From JAXMBN01 sp046349875 (GTDB taxonomy: Bacteria; Planctomycetota; Planctomycetia; Pirellulales; Pirellulaceae), in the NCBI GenBank assembly GCA_046349875.1, contig JAXMBN010000019.1, positions 54,459-118,458 on the forward strand: a stretch of 64,000 nt of DNA. Reading direction: 5' to 3'. The position numbers were made by a program, and so were the translations under genes. How positions within the stretch are numbered: position 1 is the first letter of the stretch; each line of letters opens with the position of its first letter. Below are positions 27,755 through 38,200 of the stretch, piece by piece. The notes beneath the pieces were generated by a model. The model saw only the letters and a program-made list of their open reading frames with translations. It searched no databases and was not told the DNA's origin.

Positions 27755-28467
27755 CGGAGAATCTCCAAGGCACCAGTGGCCGAGGCAAAGCATACGGTCA
27801 ATGAACGATCGATCGATTCATCGTAAAGCTCGATGAAGATATCCCGTCCTTTACCAACGGCAGTGATCGGCAGCCAGCATACTTCTTCCTGTGTACCGAG
27901 CGATTCAAGGTCCGCTTCCGAATCGGAACTAGCAAGACTTCCCCCTTCTTTTTCTTCCGAGCCCAAATCCAGAATATTCGCCTCTGTCTCCGTGGATGCC
28001 AACTCCATCAGTGAATCATCCGTCGGTGACTCGAGTGCCCATCGAACTTTAGCAATCTTGACATGCGAAGGGAGTTTGAAGGTTTTGGCTGAAGAAGTGG
28101 AATGATTCGATGCCTGCGAAAGTTCGGCGATGGCTTTTTCGGAGGGTTCGAGTCCCGATGAAGTCCCCGTATCCACGGAGTCATCGTTTTGAAAGGACTC
28201 AAAGCAACCGGTACGAAATTCTCCGTTTCCTTCTTTCAATTCCACGAAGACGGGATGCCCGGATGTGATCGCCTGACTTCGACTGTCATCGATGGCTTCA
28301 CGCAGTTGTTGCGCAGCGGCTTGCAAAGAAGCTTGACGGAACGGACGCTGAAGGCTCGGCCATGCGATCGCCAATATCCCAACCATCACGATCAAAACGA
28401 TCATCAACTCAAGCATGGAGAATCCCTGATGCTTGAGACGTCGTTGGGATCGAATTGGATGGTTCAT
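27751..28467 (-). CDS. gspH: GspH-like minor pseudopilin with acidic insertion
   Basis: The 238-residue protein has a type IV prepilin N-terminus (LKHQGFSMLELMIVLIVMVG) and the GspH/FimT-type region QASLQAAAQQLREAIDDSRS followed by QAITSGHPVFVEL, which is diagnostic for GspH. Two Ser/Asp/Glu-rich loops follow (about residues 100-125 and 160-190), making it longer than the usual ~170 residues. The C-terminal strands (DIFIELYDESIDRSLTVCFA, SATGALEIL) close the fold. Its stop overlaps gspI by 4 bp, and it starts 36 bp downstream of gspG. It is probably the neck subunit joining the tip complex to the GspG fibre. Confidence 0.87.
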   Translation of the reverse strand: MNHPIRSQRRLKHQGFSMLELMIVLIVMVGILAIAWPSLQRPFRQASLQAAAQQLREAIDDSRSQAITSGHPVFVELKEGNGEFRTGCFESFQNDDSVDTGTSSGLEPSEKAIAELSQASNHSTSSAKTFKLPSHVKIAKVRWALESPTDDSLMELASTETEANILDLGSEEKEGGSLASSDSEADLESLGTQEEVCWLPITAVGKGRDIFIELYDESIDRSLTVCFASATGALEILR

Positions 28468-28503
28468 GATGGAGCCTCCGCAGGTGAGGTGAGGTGCGAA
28501 AGG

Positions 28504-29001
28504 TTACTTAGCGTTCTTGGAATCGTCTGATTCTTTCTCTTGATTGCTGACGTCATCGCTCGTTCCCGGTTGTCGATCGGGACCCATCGAGAAAATGCGA
28601 GGAAAGTCATCCGCAGCCGATTTCTTGTCGGAGGTATTCGATGCGTCGGCGCCGCTTGCTTCTCCAAATTCGTATTGGTAATCGCTTCCCCATGGGTCTT
28701 TAGGGAGTTTTCCTCCTTCGAGATAGGGACCATCCCAACTTTTGGCGAGAGCTTCATCTTCGGGAGGACCGATCAACAAAGCCAAACCCTCTTCGGTGGT
28801 TGGATAGGTCTTCATATCCACCGCGTATTGCTTGAGTGCCGATACGAGGTTTCCAATCTGAGCTTGAGCGGTTCGTACGTCCGCTTTCTTTTGCGTACCG
28901 AGAAGGCGAGGGCCTACAATCGCCATCAACCCTACCAAGATGATCAAAACGATCATGAGTTCGAGCAGGGTAAGACCACGGCGAGTTTGCTTCTTCAACA
29001 T
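28504..29001 (-). CDS. gspG: GspG major pseudopilin
   Basis: The 165-residue product starts with a basic leader and processing site, RRGLTLLELMIVLIILVG, then the GspG signature: RTAQAQIGNLVSALKQYAVD, then YPTTEEGLALL, and DPWGSDYQYEF in the calcium-binding loop region. FPRIFSMGPDRQPGTSDDV matches the conserved end, where the Asp residues bind calcium in known GspG. A short charged tail (NQEKESDDSKNAK) is added. GspG polymerises into the periplasmic pseudopilus. It is separated by 79 bp from gspF and 36 bp from gspH, the only sizeable gaps inside the operon, consistent with a need for higher expression or a separate ribosome binding site. Confidence 0.95.
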   Translation of the reverse strand: MLKKQTRRGLTLLELMIVLIILVGLMAIVGPRLLGTQKKADVRTAQAQIGNLVSALKQYAVDMKTYPTTEEGLALLIGPPEDEALAKSWDGPYLEGGKLPKDPWGSDYQYEFGEASGADASNTSDKKSAADDFPRIFSMGPDRQPGTSDDVSNQEKESDDSKNAK

Positions 29002-29080
29002 GTCAATCCATTCCTATCTAAAGGTTTTCTAAAGTTGTGTTTGTATTCCAGGGATTCATTTCTTTCATTCGATCCCAACG

Positions 29081-30301
29081 TTAGCCAACAGTCGAGTTGA
29101 GATCGAAAACGGGGAGCAGGACTCCGACGATGACAAACATGACCATTCCACCGATCAAGATGAGCATCATCGGTTCGATCATGCGAACGAGAACTTCTAG
29201 TTTGCGCTCGATGCGATGGTCGATGCGATCCGCAATTTTGACGAGAACCTCATCGAGTGTATTGGACTCTTCCGCGACGCGAATCATCGCCATGATTTGT
29301 GGTGGAATCAAACCGCTTGCGGCAAGTGGTTTGGAAAGCGTATCTCCCGCCGTCACGTTGTCTGCCGACTGCATCATGGCTTCTGCTAAGAGCACGTTGC
29401 CGGTCGATTCGCTACTAATTCGTAGCGAACGCAGCAAGGGCACACCGTTGCGAAGCATCGTTCCAAGAACGCGGCACGCACGAGAGACGGCCGCATCATG
29501 AAATACATTGCCGAGAACCGGCAATCGTAGTTTGATGCGATCGAGTATGCGGCGGCCGGTTGGGGTCTTGGTCCAACGTAAAGCAATGGCAACGCAGGAT
29601 ACTAGTCCGATAGCGACGAACAGACCATAGTGCATCAGGATGTGGCTCATCCCCAGCAATGCAACCGTAATGAGCGGAAGGCCAGCGCCCGTTTGCTCCA
29701 ATCGCTCGAAGAAGGGTTGAAACTTGGGTACCAAGAAAACAATCATGGCCGATGTGATGATGGTTCCGACAATGCCCAGAATAACAGGGTAAGTCAGAGC
29801 GCCGACGATCTTGCTACGCATTTCATCCTGTTTGCGAAGGAAGACAGAGGTTCTCTGTAGTGCCTCTTCAAGGAATGCGCCCTCCTGCCCTGCCCTGACC
29901 ATACTCAGAGTGAGCTCGGAAAAGATCGAGGCTTCACGGGCCATGGCTTGATCGAGACTATCGCCTTGGGATACCGCATCGTGAATGCGCATGGCGGCCT
30001 CTTGAAGCGCAGGGTTCTCCGATGCATCGGAAAGGATGCGAAGCGATTCCAACATGGCAACGCCATTAGAAAGGAGATCGGCGAGTTGCGAACAAAAATC
30101 GGCGGTCTGCTCCTTGGTAACGCGTTTGGGAAGCTTCCATTGTGTCCACGCAGGTTGGTTGCTCTGTGGATCCACTACGGATGTTGGAAACATCGCTTGC
30201 GCGCGGAGACGCTGCATCGCTTCCGTCTTGGAGGCAGCCGCGATCGTTCCACGGAGGGTCTCGCCCGAAGTCGAAATGGCTGTATATGCAAATTCAGTCA
30301 T
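29081..30301 (-). CDS. gspF: GspF inner-membrane platform protein
   Basis: The 406-residue protein has the two tandem T2SSF domains (about residues 70-195 and 275-400) and three membrane helices. Recognisable segments are FAYTAISTSGETLRGTI at the N-terminus, FCSQLADLLSNGVAMLESL, MVRAGQEGAFLEEALQR, LTYPVILGIVGTII, a second set with RVLGTMLRNGVPLLRSL and MIRVAEESNTLDEVL, and the final helix MIEPMMLILIGGMVMFVIVG. GspF couples the cytoplasmic ATPase GspE to pseudopilus assembly. It begins 17 bp after gspE and is followed by gspG, the standard EFG order of type II secretion operons. Confidence 0.95.
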   Translation of the reverse strand: MTEFAYTAISTSGETLRGTIAAASKTEAMQRLRAQAMFPTSVVDPQSNQPAWTQWKLPKRVTKEQTADFCSQLADLLSNGVAMLESLRILSDASENPALQEAAMRIHDAVSQGDSLDQAMAREASIFSELTLSMVRAGQEGAFLEEALQRTSVFLRKQDEMRSKIVGALTYPVILGIVGTIITSAMIVFLVPKFQPFFERLEQTGAGLPLITVALLGMSHILMHYGLFVAIGLVSCVAIALRWTKTPTGRRILDRIKLRLPVLGNVFHDAAVSRACRVLGTMLRNGVPLLRSLRISSESTGNVLLAEAMMQSADNVTAGDTLSKPLAASGLIPPQIMAMIRVAEESNTLDEVLVKIADRIDHRIERKLEVLVRMIEPMMLILIGGMVMFVIVGVLLPVFDLNSTVG

Positions 30302-30318
30302 CGTTACGCTCGATCCGA

Positions 30319-32010
30319 CTAATCGGCTTTCGTCACGCGGAGGACTTCATCCACCGTTGTGATTCCGGCCAATACCTTGCTCCAACCATCCATTCGCAAG
30401 GTCTGCATGCCATGTTGCATTGCGATCTTCTTGATCGCATCGGAAGTGCACTCTTTGGTCATCATTTGACGAATCTCTTCGTTGGTGACCAGCAATTCGT
30501 AGATTCCGAGTCGACCGTGATATCCTGTTCGTCGGCAGCTTTCGCAGCCAACGGGGCGGTAGAGTTTGAGTTTAGGATCGGCCAATGCTTCGGCTGGAAA
30601 GTCTTCAGGGAGATCTTCGCCATGCGGATGGTAAGGTTCTTTGCATTCATCGCATAATACGCGAACCAATCGTTGAGCCAAAACTCCTTCAACGGTACTC
30701 GCTACCAAGAACGGTTCGACACCCATATCCGCAAGACGCATGAAGGCGCTTGCGGCGTCGTTGGTGTGCAAGGTGCTGAATACCAAGTGACCCGTTAGCG
30801 AAGCCTGCGTGGCATTCTCAGCCGTTTCCAAGTCGCGAATTTCACCGACCAGAACCACATCAGGATCGTGTCGCAAGATCGCTCGTAAACAAGCCGCAAA
30901 CGTGAGCCCCACTTTGGCATGCACTTGAATTTGGTTGATTCCTTCAAGCTGATACTCGATAGGATCTTCCGTGGTAATGATTTTGGTATCTTCGGATTTG
31001 ATCTCGTTCAGAGCGCTATACAGGGTGGTGGTTTTTCCAGATCCCGTGGGGCCGGTTACGAGGATGATTCCGTGGGGAAGTCGAATCAATTTTTGGAAGT
31101 TTTGGTAGACTTGCTCCGGCATCCCAATGCCGCGTAGCGAGAACTTGAGATTCGACTTGTCCAATACCCGCATGACGACCCCTTCGCCATGAAGCATTGG
31201 GATCACCGATACCCGAACATCGATCTCGCGACCCGATACCCGGAGCTTGATACGGCCGTCCTGCGGAACACGCTTTTCAGCGATGTTCATTTTGGCCATG
31301 ATCTTGAGGCGACTGATGATCGCTGCCCGAAACTGATTCATTTCAGGAGGCGTGGGTTGCTTCTGAAGGACACCATCGATACGGTGCCGAATCTTAAGAC
31401 CCGACTCTTGTGATTCGATGTGAATATCACTGGCTCGCGATTCGATGGCTTCCGTGAGAATCTCATTGACGAGTCGAACGACGGAAGCTTGTTGAGCTTC
31501 TTCGGCATCCTCCATCGAATCGGGATCGATTCCCTCCAGCATCTCGATATCACCCGACTGCTTCTGCAATGCAATCAAGCCATCGATCGTCTCGGATCCG
31601 ATACCCAGGTGTTTTTTGATGAGGCGTTGGATGGTTTCTGGTGCCGCCATCACCGGCCGAACTTCAACACCCATCGATGATGCAACCGAATCGATGGCCG
31701 CAAAATCAAAAGGATTGCTGACCGCCAATCGAAGCCAGCCGTCCCCTCGCTCCAACGGAAATAGCGAATATCGGTGGATCAGCTTGGCCGGAAATCCCTC
31801 GAGGCAGGAAGGTTCAAAGGGGATATCATCGGATTGAAGCCAATCCAATTGCATCGAACGCGCACTGGTGGCTAGCAGTTCTTGAGAACTCGAAAAGGAC
31901 CATCGTTCCGCCAATGCCTCCAGCGATTCACCAACGGTAAGGGTGTCTGCAAGCTGGCGCAGCTGAACTGCATCCAATAAAGAATGCATGTCATTGGTGT
32001 TAGAAATCAT
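30319..32010 (-). CDS. gspE: GspE type II secretion ATPase
   Basis: GspE is the hexameric cytoplasmic ATPase that drives pseudopilus assembly. The 563-residue product has an N-terminal GspE N1 domain, the Asp boxes in ESRASDIHIES and PIEYQLEGINQ, Walker A GPTGSGKTT at 320-328, Walker B DVVLVGEIRD near 384-393, the His box STLHTNDAA near 412-420, and four zinc-binding cysteines (C453, C456, C489, C492). All motifs are intact, in contrast to the GspE-like protein at 7688-9070. It follows the giant N-domain protein after about 230 bp and precedes gspF by 17 bp. Confidence 0.95.
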   Translation of the reverse strand: MISNTNDMHSLLDAVQLRQLADTLTVGESLEALAERWSFSSSQELLATSARSMQLDWLQSDDIPFEPSCLEGFPAKLIHRYSLFPLERGDGWLRLAVSNPFDFAAIDSVASSMGVEVRPVMAAPETIQRLIKKHLGIGSETIDGLIALQKQSGDIEMLEGIDPDSMEDAEEAQQASVVRLVNEILTEAIESRASDIHIESQESGLKIRHRIDGVLQKQPTPPEMNQFRAAIISRLKIMAKMNIAEKRVPQDGRIKLRVSGREIDVRVSVIPMLHGEGVVMRVLDKSNLKFSLRGIGMPEQVYQNFQKLIRLPHGIILVTGPTGSGKTTTLYSALNEIKSEDTKIITTEDPIEYQLEGINQIQVHAKVGLTFAACLRAILRHDPDVVLVGEIRDLETAENATQASLTGHLVFSTLHTNDAASAFMRLADMGVEPFLVASTVEGVLAQRLVRVLCDECKEPYHPHGEDLPEDFPAEALADPKLKLYRPVGCESCRRTGYHGRLGIYELLVTNEEIRQMMTKECTSDAIKKIAMQHGMQTLRMDGWSKVLAGITTVDEVLRVTKAD

Positions 32011-32211
32011 GACTTCGATCCTTGGTTGGTGGGACGCTTGCTCCGCAAGCGATGTGTGGTGGGTGATCGAGCTTGCGAAATTAGAAGCTCGAATGGCGTA
32101 CGGTAGGTGGGAGGTGGGGGCGTGTTGCTGACTTTTCCTTCACAAAACGCGACAAAAGTATACTATCGTCCTCTCTTCGGTGAAAGCGAGCCTCAATCTC
32201 GCCGCTGCTTC

Positions 32212-32237
32212 AAAATGCCAGGGATCCAGGGCATTTT
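32212..32237 (-). terminator. Hairpin directly after the giant secretin-N gene
   Basis: AAAATGCC (32212-32219) pairs with GGCATTTT (32230-32237) around a 10-nt loop, one base after the stop codon of the giant protein gene on the minus strand. The run of four Ts is inside the 3' arm, so it could act as a weak terminator or attenuator that lowers expression of gspE onward relative to the giant protein. Confidence 0.5.
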
Positions 32238-35200
32238 CTATTTTGCCATAAGAATTTTTAATGCTTTTTCAAGGTTTTTTGTATTGGTTGATTCCAGCCG
32301 AAGGACTTGGACCCGTCGGCTGGGAGAACTTTCGGCCTGTTGGTCTAGCCGTTGAATGAAGCCTTCGACTTCCCGGACGAGCTCTCTGGCCCCACGCAAA
32401 ATGATGGCATTGGAGCTTTCGTCGATGGAGGCGGTAAGCAAGGGACCTGAGGCTTGTGCGTTCAATTGCTGGAGCAACGTTGCTACCTCGGTAGAGACAC
32501 CTTCCGGAATCTCCATCGGGTCTCGCCCGGCACCGGCAGCAAGCTGCGATTTGTAAACATCTTGAACAATGGTGGAGATCGATTTGGCGCTTGCGTACTG
32601 AAGCACCACCATGGTCGGTTCGATTTGCTGTAATCGATCGATCCATTCGCGTGAATCGAAGACTCCCAAAAGCTCTTCGATGATGCGGCGATCTGCTTTA
32701 TTGCCGCCGATGACCAAACCATTGATTCGAGGGTCCGCGATGATTTTGATTCGTTGATAGGCATCGGTCCAAGAAGAGGGTGACGTCGCACTGCGTCGAT
32801 TGCCATCGCCCGATCGAAAGAGATCGTTCAAGAGTTTTTCCATTTGTTTCGCATCGGAATGCTTAAGGATATAGATGGAAAATTGTCCGGCATTGGCAAT
32901 GGGTTCCACGCGTGGATGGAGGATCGAGTCGATCATCTTTTCAAACTGTTCCAAGGCTTGTACATCTTCGGATGCGATAGTCCATTGTTCATTGCTGGGG
33001 ATGACGATGAGAGGAGCACCCGGTGGTTGGAATTCAGCGGGAAATACCGTGCTGACGTAGCGTTCTTCGGTTTGTCGCGGTTGGCTCGTAGGTGTTTGGC
33101 TGTTCGAAGTATTGCCTGGACGCATCGCTGGTTCTTTTCCAGGTTGGATAATCTGCAAAGGATTGGAACGAATCGCAGGCCACAGTCGTTGAACTTCCTC
33201 GAGAAGTTCTTCCGACCGAAGCTGAACGGGAATGAAGCGGACTTTGCGATTCGTATTGCTCTCTCCGGATTTCGAAGCACCCAACCCGGATTCGCCCATT
33301 TGCTGCAATAGTTTTCGTAACTGTTCGTGCTGTTCAGGAGTCGCACGAATGACCACTTGTTGGAGATTGGCATCCACCGTGATCGAAGGCGTACGAGTGT
33401 AGGGTTCATCCGAGAAAAGAGACTCGGCGGCCGATTTGAAGGAATAGGGATCGGTGTTTTGCAATTGGAGCATCTCCAGCGTTCGCTGAGGTGGAGCGAA
33501 CTGGAGCATTGTTTCCTCGACCTGTTTAAGCTGAGCCGCGTCGCCGATAACGATCAATTGTTCGAGGATCGAGTCATACTTCACATCGACAGGTCTTAGG
33601 GATTCCTTAAAGATGCTTTCGATGGCGGCAACCATCGATTTCCCATCGGCCGTCCCCAACGGAAACGCTCGAAGCCGTCGTGTATCATCGGCTGACTTGG
33701 CCACGTCCAATTGTCGAACAAGATCCGCGGCTGTTTCGAGTTCTTGGCGATTGCCAACAACGAACACCGATCGCGACTCGCGGTGAGGGGTCACACCGGC
33801 AGTGCTACGTCGACCAAATGCATTGGTCAAAGCAAGTGCCACCGACTCAGGGTTGGCATGCTGAAGCACGAATGCTCGAAGCGAGGGGAGTTTCGATGGT
33901 TGTTCATTGACCTCTTCAATGACTTTAGCAATTTCGACGTGCTCGTCGCTGGACGCCGTCGCGAAGACACCTCCGCTCGTTGAATCCGCTGCAAACTTCG
34001 CCTTGGGGAAGCTGCTCTCTAAAGCTCGCGCCAAAGGCAAAGGTTCGGCTGTCATCAAGGGGTAATAGCGAGTTATCTTTGCGTGGTCACCACCCGTTTC
34101 GATATCTTTGACGATGGCTTCGATGCGGGCCATGTCGTCGCGCGGGGCGGATACGATCAACGAGTTCGATGAAGTATCCGAAGTCACCGTTGTTTTTGGA
34201 GAGAAGCCCGTGAGTGCTGCGCGCAGGGATGCGGCAGTTCCATGTTGCATCGCAAAGACGCGGGTCTCCATACTTTGATCGTTGCCATCGTAGTCTTTCA
34301 CGATCGCTTCGATACGAGTGTGTTGTTCGCGACTTGCGGTGGCGATCAAAACTCCTTCTTCTCGCGAACCATAGAGTACGGCATCGGGCATGAGTTCCGT
34401 GAGAACGACGGCCAGACCTCGAGCACTGTTTTGTCGCAAGCGATAGACTCGCGTTTCTAACGCGGTCTTGCGTGGAACATCGAAGGCCTTCAAGAATTCG
34501 CGGATCTTTTCATGGTCGACAGCTTTGGCACTTGCCGCAATTGTTTTAGAAACAGGATCTTGAACGATCGTTGCCTTTGGGGTGAGCGATTGAAGGATTG
34601 TCAACGCGCTCGCTGGCGTCGCATATTGGAGCGGATAGACTTGAGAAAGTATGGCATCAGGAGGAGGCAATTGTTCTTGGAGTGATTGGATCTTTCGCTC
34701 TACCTGGGCGACATCATCCGGCATTCCAAAAAGGATCAACGTATTGTTCTTGGAGTTGGCTTCTACTTTGACGGTAGGGGGAACGTTCGACTGCAAGGTA
34801 GTGGAAAGGTTGGCGAAATCCACGCGATCAGGATCGATACGAAGGACGCGAATGATACGTTCTTCATCACTTCCACCACTCGCAAGCATATCCAAGACTC
34901 GGTGGATCGAATCTCGCAGGTCATCCGTAGCCACAACGATGAGTTGCCCTGATACCGTGTCGGCCGTAACATCGACGGTTGGGAAGAGCGTTTTGATCGA
35001 AGTCTGGACGCTGGTCACCATGCTTGGCTTCAGTTGAAAGGTCATAGGAAGACGCGGCCGATCATACGAATCGAGGAACTCGCGAATCTTCCCATGATCC
35101 GCGGATTTACCCGAAGCTGTTAAAGTTCGGGACACAGGGTCTTGAACAAGAGTGACTCGCGGAAATGTACTGGCCAAGAGCGAGTAAGCACTTGAGACAT

Positions 35201-38200
35201 TGGCATACTTGATGGGATAGACCACCGTTTGAGGTTGTTCGAGCGGTGGAATTTGTTGCTGCAGTTCGGCGATCTTTTGGCTGACCACACCAAGTTCTTC
35301 TTGAGTGCCAATCGCGAGTATGGTACCGGACTTGGGATTGTATTCCATGCGAATCTGCGAAGGGAGCAAAGACTGCAAGGCCGTTTGTATGGATGCAAAA
35401 TCCACGCGTTCGACATCGAGCGAATACACCTGGACTCGGCGATCTTGTGACGCCGAGCCCGATACCAACATCTCTAGAATTTCCGCGATCCGTTTCTGCT
35501 GATCTTCCGTGGCAAGAACGATTAACTGTCCAGTCGTCGCGTCCGATGTTAGTTCGATGGCTGGGAACAACGTGCGCAATGAAGTCGTGATCGTCGTGAG
35601 TTGAGTCGGCTTGGCGTAATACGTCACGGGTTTCTTGGGAACGTCGAATGCTCTAAGAAACTCTGCAATCTTGCGATGTTCAGCAGCTTTGGCCGTCGCA
35701 GCGATGGTGCGAGTCGTGGGGTCTTGAACGAGCGTCGCTTTGGGAACGAGCGGTGTCAGCAAAGCGATGCCGCTGGCCGGACTTCCATGGGACAGCGGAT
35801 AAACCACGACGGTTGTTGCTTCTTTGTTTAAGAGCTCCCTTTGTAGTTCTTCTACCTTCTTGGAAACGAGTTGCAGATCGTCGGTAGTACCTACTGCAAT
35901 GATTGCTGGTGATGTTGGGCTCGCTTCCAATCGTATGTGGGATGGAAGCACCGATTGTAAGCCCGCGATGAAGGCCGTCATTTCGGTAACATCCGCTTCC
36001 ACTCGAAAGACTTTCAAGGATTTCTCTTGGTCGTTGGGGCCCGACGTCAGCATCTCAATGACTTGGCGGATCTTGTCTTGTTGTTCCGTCGAACCAACCG
36101 CAATGACCTGTCCAGTTGTGGGAAGACTTGTCACGCTCAGGCCGGGAAAAAGGCTTTGCAACGCGGTTTGAACCGCCAGTGCTTGAGCGGGCTTCACGAA
36201 ATAAGTCGCAGGTACTTTGATCGATTGCGCTGTGCTCGAAAGTTGCTTCAAAGCCTCTTCAATTCTTGCTTGTTGTTCTTCGTTTCCCCAAACCGTAACC
36301 GTTCTCGACACAGGATCGCTACTGATTAGAGATTGTGGAGCGATTTGCCCAAGTATCGTGCTTAACGTTGTCATTTCGCCAGCGGGTACGGAATACGCTT
36401 TGGCCATCTGTGGCTTGCCATCGGGCGACGACAGAATCCGATCGATCGCGACTTGCAATTCATCGAGATCTTTTGGTTGACCGGTAGCGATGATTCGATT
36501 GGAGGAAGTGTCGATCGATAGAACCATGTCGGGCCACATCTTTTGAAGCGTTGGAAGCAAAGAGGCCCCTTGGATCTTCTTGGCATCGAATGAACGGATC
36601 TCGGGCTTCGTAGCATTTCCGGTAGGTCTATCGATTTGTGCTATCGTCGATTGAAGGACGGCATGGGCCTCGAGTGTTCCCGTGACAATCACCTTTTTCA
36701 GTTTGTCATCGGCCAAGGTTTGAACAGGAAGTCCTAGTTGATCGAGAGCGAGTTTGAGTTGACTGGGAAGTGCGTTTTCAATCGGATAAGCAACAACGAT
36801 CTTCTGTTGATCAACTCCAGTCTTTTCGCTGAGTGAATCGACCAATTCACGGATCTCTTGATGAGTACGAGCGTCAGCAGAAACCAGCAGGCGATTGTGT
36901 TCAGCATCGAGATTGACACGGGCTTTGGTGAGCAGAGGAGCCAGAGTTGTCTGAAGAACGGTCGCTGTCATTCCTTTGACACTGTACGACTCCAATCTCG
37001 GAGCTACCTTCTTAGGCAGCTGTTGATTGAATGTATCGATTCTCGTTGCGAGTAGGGTGTGCGTGGCTTCGTCGGCGATAGCTGTTAGACGAGTCCCTTC
37101 CGTATCGATGGAGAGTTTGGCCTCAGGGAATTCTGCCGTCAAAATCGTTTGAATCAAACTCGTCTCTTGGCTTTCCAAAGTATAGACTTTGGGTGTGGTT
37201 AAAGGTGAGGTTGGCGTCGGTTGATCAAGTGACGCAAGGTGCGCTGCGAAGGCAGCGTGCTGCTCTTCGGTTCCCCAAGCGAGAAGCTCTTGCTTGTTGA
37301 CTCCATCTGTGATCTTCATCGTGCTCAATTGAGGAGGAAGATCGGATAGATTGACTCGTCGTTGCAATTGCGCTTTGGTGAGCGAATAGAATTTAAGAAT
37401 TCGATGATCGACTTTCGGTAAGAGCGATTGCAGAGGTTGAAGGACCGCTTCAAGCTGCAAAACATCTTGTGCAGAAGCAAGGACCATCAGTTGTTTTCCA
37501 TCATCTCCCAACCATGCGTTGGCATTAGGAACGACCTTTTGAACGGAAGTTAGCCAGGTCGCATCTGCCTTGCGTTCCAACGGAAAGGCTTTGAGTTGGA
37601 GTTGGTTCTGCGTGGAAGAGAGTTTCCAGATATCGAGGATCTCCGAAGCAATGCGTAGGTCTTCCTCACTTCCGCGAACGACGAGGCTTCCCGTCTTGGG
37701 ATTGCCTATCACACTACTCTTGGGAAGAAACGATTTAAGTGCCGTTTCCAGGGGAGTAATGCTTGCAACATCCACTTGAAATGCTTTGGCCGACTTCGAA
37801 GTACCCACCGGAAAGATATCCATGGCCGCCAATGCTTGTTGGATTGTTTGCAAGTCTTCTTTAGAGCCAGAAACGAAAAGTCGATCGGTGGAAGCGACGA
37901 CGGATGCGCGAGGAATAATGGTTGCGACTTGCTTCTTAAGTTCGTCGGCAGTGATACCCGTGAATGGGAACACTTGCGTCCCGAAATTGGGCAGAGCTTC
38001 AGCGCTCGTTTTCATCTGTTCGATCGCAGCTTGAATGGCTGTTTGTTGCGTTGGAACCACGAAAGCGCTAAGGATCCCGGTCTTAGGGTCCGAAGTGATT
38101 TGCTCGCTCGGTATGAGTTTTCGAATGGTTTCGAGAGCCTTTATTGGGTCTAGGTTTCCCAAGGCATACGAAGCGAAAACGGGTTGAGGCGGTGGGGTTG

